Positions 60,889 through 64,000 of a DNA stretch of 64,000 nucleotides are shown here, piece after piece (position 1 is the stretch's first letter; every line of letters begins with the position of its first letter). The notes under the pieces were generated by a model that was not told the DNA's origin, made no database searches, and was given only the letters and a program-made list of their open reading frames with translations. Source of the DNA: Demequina gelatinilytica (lineage in GTDB: Bacteria > Actinomycetota > Actinomycetes > Actinomycetales > Demequinaceae). Location: positions 1 to 64,000 of the forward strand of contig NZ_BBLV01000019.1 of the NCBI RefSeq assembly GCF_000971115.1, written 5' to 3'. A program made the translations under genes and the position numbers.

Positions 60889-61956
60889 ATGACCTCGACT
60901 GATGAGATCCGCACCGCACGCCGGCTGGGCGTCTCGGGCCTCCATGTCGCGCCGCTCGGCGTGGGGGCGATGCTCATGGGCACCAGGACCCCCGAGGACG
61001 AGTCGCGGCGCATCCTCGACCACTTCGTCACCGAGGTGGTGCCACGCTTCGCCGCTCCGGACGGCGCGGCGGTGCCCGGCATGATCGACACCGCCGACTG
61101 CTACTGCTGGTGGGAGGACGAGGGTTCGATGGGCGGCCATTCCGAACGCCTCCTGGGCCAGTGGCTCGCGGACTCCGGGGCGCGCCCGAGCGTGCACCTC
61201 GCGACCAAGGGATCGGGCATGCTCTCGAGCGTCGACGGGGTCTTCGTCGACGGCGCCGCCGACTGGGACGTGGCCCGGACGCGCTACGTGGGGGCGGGTG
61301 CGAGCACCCTGCGCGACTCCCTCGCGGGGTCCCTGGGGAGGCTCGGGCTCGACGCGGTGGACCTGTACTACGTCCACGTCGACGACCGCCGGACGCCGCT
61401 GCGCGAGACGCTCGGGTTCCTCGCGAGCGCGGCCGAGGCGGGCCTGGTGGGCTCGTACGGCTGGTCGAACGTGCCGGCGTGGCGCCTCGCGGAGATCCGC
61501 GCGCTGTGCGAGTCCGAAGGCTGGCCTCAGCCCGTCGCGGTCCAGCAGCAGCACAGCTACCTGCGTCCGCGCGCGGGGCTCGACAGCCGCAGCATCGTGA
61601 GCTCCGAGCAGCAGGACTACCTCGCGGAGCACCCCGACCTCCAGCTGGTCGCCTACTCGCCCGTGCTCAAGGGCCTGTTCTCCGCACCCGAGCGGCGCGA
61701 CCCCGCCTTCTGGGCGATGGGTGCGTATGCGGGCCCCGACGCGAAGGCGCGGCTCGCCGCCGTGGACCGCGTCGCCGCCGCGACCGGCGCGACCGGCAAC
61801 CAGGTGGTCCTCGCGTGGCTGCTCGCCCAGGAGTCGCCCACCGTGCTGCCGCTCGTGGGCGCGCGCACCTTCGACCAGTACCTCGAGTGCGCCGAGGCGA
61901 TCGACGTCGCGCTCAGCGCCGAGCAGCTCGAGGAGCTCGGCGCCGCTGGGGCCTGA
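60889..61956 (+). CDS. Aldo/keto reductase
   Basis: A 355-residue reductase. GVSGLHVAPLGVGAMLMG, MIDTADCYCWWEDEGSMGGHSE (Asp-Tyr catalytic region), VHLATKGSG (Lys), YVHVDDRRTPL (His) and GSYGWSNVPAWRL are visible. The insertion PEDESRRILDHFVTEVVPRFAAPDGAAVPG before the catalytic Asp is longer than usual, and GWSN replaces the usual GVSN. The substrate is unknown. It is followed by the convergent ABC-F gene. Confidence 0.87.
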   Translation: MTSTDEIRTARRLGVSGLHVAPLGVGAMLMGTRTPEDESRRILDHFVTEVVPRFAAPDGAAVPGMIDTADCYCWWEDEGSMGGHSERLLGQWLADSGARPSVHLATKGSGMLSSVDGVFVDGAADWDVARTRYVGAGASTLRDSLAGSLGRLGLDAVDLYYVHVDDRRTPLRETLGFLASAAEAGLVGSYGWSNVPAWRLAEIRALCESEGWPQPVAVQQQHSYLRPRAGLDSRSIVSSEQQDYLAEHPDLQLVAYSPVLKGLFSAPERRDPAFWAMGAYAGPDAKARLAAVDRVAAATGATGNQVVLAWLLAQESPTVLPLVGARTFDQYLECAEAIDVALSAEQLEELGAAGA

Positions 61957-61965
61957 GGATCCCGG

Positions 61966-63579
61966 TCACCCGACCGCCCGGTCGCGCACGGGCTCCCCTG
62001 GCGAGACCGACCACTCCCGCGTGGGCGAGATCGCCTCGACGAACGCCGCATCGTGGCTCGCCACGACGAGCGCGCCGCGATATCCGGCGAGGGCCTCGAC
62101 GAGCTCCGCCTGCGAGTCGAGGTCGAGCGAGTTGGTCGGCTCGTCGAGCACCAGGAGCTGAGGCTCCGGACGCGCGAGCAGGACGCACGCGAGGAACGCG
62201 CGGAACCGTTCGCCTCCGGACAGCGTCCCGACCGGAGCCTCGGCGCTCGCGCCACGGAAGCGGAACCGTCCCAGCAGGTCGCGGATCTCCTGCGGCGCCG
62301 CACCGGGCGCACGCCGGCGCACGTTCTCCAGCACGGTCGCCGCCTCGTCGAGCCCCAGCAGGCGCTGCGGGAGGATGCCGACGGGCACCCCCACGCGCGC
62401 CGTCCCGCGCTCGGGCGCGAGGTCCCCCAGCAGGGTCGCCACGAGCGTGCTCTTGCCCGCGCCGTTGCGTCCCGCGAGGTGGATGCGCTCGGGGCCGCGC
62501 ACGATCGCATCGAGCGTCGCGCCGGTGCGCGTCGTGAGCGCCTCGGCCTCGAGCACCAGCCTGCGCGCGGGGACCTCGGTGCCCGGGAGGTCGATGCGGA
62601 TCGCGCGGTCGCGCGCGATGGCAGCAGGGGCGTCGTCCAGCCTGCTGCGCGCCTCGGCCAGCCGCTGCTGGTGGACCTTCCTCACCCTCGCGTCGGTGCG
62701 CTCCGCCTGCTGCTGCTTCGCATCCGCCGCGAGGCCCACCACGCGGCGCTCCGCGCGTGCCTTCTCCCCGGCGCGGCGCTTGCGGCCCGCGCCCTCGACG
62801 TGCGCGGCGAGCGCGCGGGACTGGCGGGCGACCGTGGCGGCCGCCGCCGTGACCGCCTGCGCGGCCGCGGCGTGCTCGACCCCGCGAGCCTCCTCGAAGG
62901 CCTCGATGCCGCCTCCGAACGTCAGCGCATCGACGGTGCGGTCCTCGCGCTCGCGGAGCTCGACGATGCGGTCGACGCCGGCGAGGAGCGTGCGGTCGTG
63001 GCTCACCACCAGCGTCGCGCCCTCGCGCGCACGCAGCTGGTCCGCGAGCGCGGCGCGGGCCTGCGCGTCGAGGTTGTTGGTCGGCTCGTCGAGCACCAGC
63101 AGCCCGGGCCGCGCGAGCAGCGCCGCGGCGACCGCGAGGAGCACCGCCTCGCCGCCGCTGAGCCCGCCTACGGGCCGGTCGAGCTCGGCAGGGATCCGCA
63201 GCGCCCCGAGCATCGCGGCCGCGCGCTCCTCGACCGTCCAGTCGTCCGCGAGCGCCTCGTGATGCGCAGGATCGGTCGAGCCCTCGAGGATCGCGTGCAG
63301 CGCGGCGCGACGCTCGGCGATGCCGAGCACGTCGGCGACCGTCGCACCGGTCGCGAGCGTCACGTGCTGCGGGACATGCGAGATCGACGCGGGACGGACC
63401 ACGGCGCCGGTGGTCGGGGCCAGCTCTCCGAGAGCGAGCCTCACCAGCGTGGACTTGCCGATCCCGTTGCGTCCGATGACGGCGGTGACGCCGGGCGGCA
63501 CCGCGAGCGCGAGGTCGGCGAAGAGCGCGCGGCCGTCGGGCCACGCGAAGGAGACGTGCGAGAACGTGAGCGAGGGCAT
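61966..63579 (-). CDS. ABC-F family ATPase (ribosome-associated)
   Basis: A 537-residue protein with two ABC domains and no membrane part. Walker A motifs are GRNGIGKST (about 36) and GRNGAGKST (about 365); signatures LSGGEAVLLAV and LSGGERFRAFLA; Walker B LVLDEPTNNLD and LVLDEPTNSLD. A long charged interdomain linker (about 225-310; RALAAHVEGAGRKRRAGEKARAERRVV) fits the ribosome-reaching arm. ABC-F proteins protect the ribosome from antibiotics or rescue stalled translation. The 5' leader contains hairpins and a possible mini-ORF. Confidence 0.88.
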   Translation of the reverse strand: MPSLTFSHVSFAWPDGRALFADLALAVPPGVTAVIGRNGIGKSTLVRLALGELAPTTGAVVRPASISHVPQHVTLATGATVADVLGIAERRAALHAILEGSTDPAHHEALADDWTVEERAAAMLGALRIPAELDRPVGGLSGGEAVLLAVAAALLARPGLLVLDEPTNNLDAQARAALADQLRAREGATLVVSHDRTLLAGVDRIVELREREDRTVDALTFGGGIEAFEEARGVEHAAAAQAVTAAAATVARQSRALAAHVEGAGRKRRAGEKARAERRVVGLAADAKQQQAERTDARVRKVHQQRLAEARSRLDDAPAAIARDRAIRIDLPGTEVPARRLVLEAEALTTRTGATLDAIVRGPERIHLAGRNGAGKSTLVATLLGDLAPERGTARVGVPVGILPQRLLGLDEAATVLENVRRRAPGAAPQEIRDLLGRFRFRGASAEAPVGTLSGGERFRAFLACVLLARPEPQLLVLDEPTNSLDLDSQAELVEALAGYRGALVVASHDAAFVEAISPTREWSVSPGEPVRDRAVG

Positions 63580-63594
63580 AGGGAGCTCCGAGGG

Positions 63595-63626
63595 GTCTGG
63601 AAGGTGCAGGCGACCTGTGGCCAGAC
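63595..63626 (-). promoter_or_regulatory. Leader hairpin before the ABC-F gene
   Basis: GTCTGG and CCAGAC pair, with GGT/ACC further in, 16 nt upstream of the ABC-F start on the minus strand. The Shine-Dalgarno region CGGAGCTCC next to it is itself a palindrome that can pair with GGAGCTC at 63645-63652. This layout fits a translation attenuator. Confidence 0.4.
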
Positions 63627-63642
63627 TCGTGGTCCGGCGTCC

Positions 63643-63654
63643 CTAGAGCTCCAA
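63643..63654 (-). CDS. Possible 3-codon leader peptide
   Basis: TTG-GAG-CTC-TAG on the minus strand, preceded by GAGGAGG 4 nt upstream. Stalling on such mini-ORFs controls some antibiotic-resistance genes. Only the RBS and the position before an ABC-F gene support it. Confidence 0.25.
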   Translation of the reverse strand: MEL

Positions 63655-63680
63655 CGTTCCTCCTCGGCGCCGACCCTCGC

Positions 63681-63704
63681 GGCGCACCCGCACCAGGGTG
63701 CGCC
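63681..63704. terminator. Hairpin in the ABC-F leader region
   Basis: GGCGCACCC and GGGTGCGCC form a perfect 9-bp stem with a 6-nt loop, about 100 bp upstream of the ABC-F start and 113 bp upstream of the divergent MFS start. It could be a premature terminator in the ABC-F leader. Confidence 0.4.
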
Positions 63705-63816
63705 ACGCCTCGCCCGCCGTCAAGCCGCTGCCAGGACGGGCGTAGGGTGAGGAAGGCGCACGTGCCGATGCGACGCCGCGGAAGAACCGCCCGCGTCAGC
63801 CGGTTGAACAGGTGGC

Positions 63817-64000
63817 ATGTCACAGACCTTCGCCTCGCTGCGCTTCTTCAACTACCGCCTGTGGTTCGCAGGCGCGCTCGTGTCGAACATCGGCACCTGG
63901 ATGCAGCGGGTCGCGCAGGACTGGCTGGTGCTCACGGTCCTGAGCGACAACTCGGGCACGGCGGTCGGCATCACCACCGCGCTCCAGTTCCTCCCCTTCC
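63817..64000 (+). CDS. MFS transporter, N-terminal part (truncated by window end)
   Basis: The first 61 codons of a transporter: FASLRFFNYRLWFAGALVSNIGTWMQRVAQDWLVLTVLSDNSGTAVGITTALQFLPF. The motif NIGTWMQRVAQDWLVL is characteristic of the MFS_3/EntS-like transmembrane effector group. It is divergent from the ABC-F gene, and may be a second resistance-type function in the same region. The 3' end lies outside the window. Confidence 0.85.
   Translation, partial: MSQTFASLRFFNYRLWFAGALVSNIGTWMQRVAQDWLVLTVLSDNSGTAVGITTALQFLPF

Overview
The window is a 64 kb chromosomal segment of a high-GC actinobacterium, most likely of the order Micrococcales. This rests on the GC content, GTG starts, a GlnR that closely follows the Streptomyces protein, ClpC, the thioredoxin/DUF4395/DsrE set, DUF2516, nitrobindin and VTC genes. 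A CBM2-bearing family 6 cellulase and a xylose-type ABC importer suggest a plant-polymer degrader such as Cellulomonadaceae or Demequinaceae (inference). No rRNA, CRISPR array, prophage or transposase is seen; one tRNA-Pro(CGG) is present.

Layout. 1-5.3 kb: lactate permease and a xylose-type ABC operon behind a LacI-type operator, then tRNA-Pro. 5.3-10.8 kb: metallophosphoesterase, class A PBP, DUF4177, RidA and a Crp regulator. 10.8-19.5 kb: endonuclease III, NhaA, GlnR, thioredoxin/DUF4395/DsrE, nitrobindin, YgfZ, a VapBC-type pair, DUF2516 and Dtd. 19.5-28.4 kb: ABC exporter, a NarL-type two-component system, a secreted metallopeptidase and ClpC. 28.4-40.4 kb: a DUF559 gene between two inverted repeats, aldo/keto reductase, MutY, RadA, TetR, ProC, lipid-anchored GH6 cellulase, a class V aminotransferase-like gene and LysR. 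40.4-46.4 kb: a structured non-coding region, the operon DUF4956 - VTC polyphosphate polymerase - Cthe_2159-type lipoprotein, and a divergent PhoP-like response regulator/kinase pair. 46.4-64 kb: two TetR-controlled export modules (MFS; ABC), stress and small enzyme genes, a GNAT-AAA fusion, FKBP, a CPA1 antiporter, a second aldo/keto reductase, ABC-F and the start of an MFS gene.

The most notable unannotated signals are these. (1) The 9-mer GGACGATGC occurs about 28 times on both strands, in every reading frame and in intergenic DNA, where roughly one copy is expected. (2) A near-identical 21-bp box made of two TCCCAG repeats 11 bp apart lies both before the DUF4956-VTC operon and before an otherwise empty, highly structured 270-nt stretch that ends in a strong hairpin. 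This suggests a PhoP-like regulon that includes a new non-coding RNA. (3) Two families of dispersed palindromic elements sit between genes, and one pair flanks the DUF559 gene in inverted orientation.
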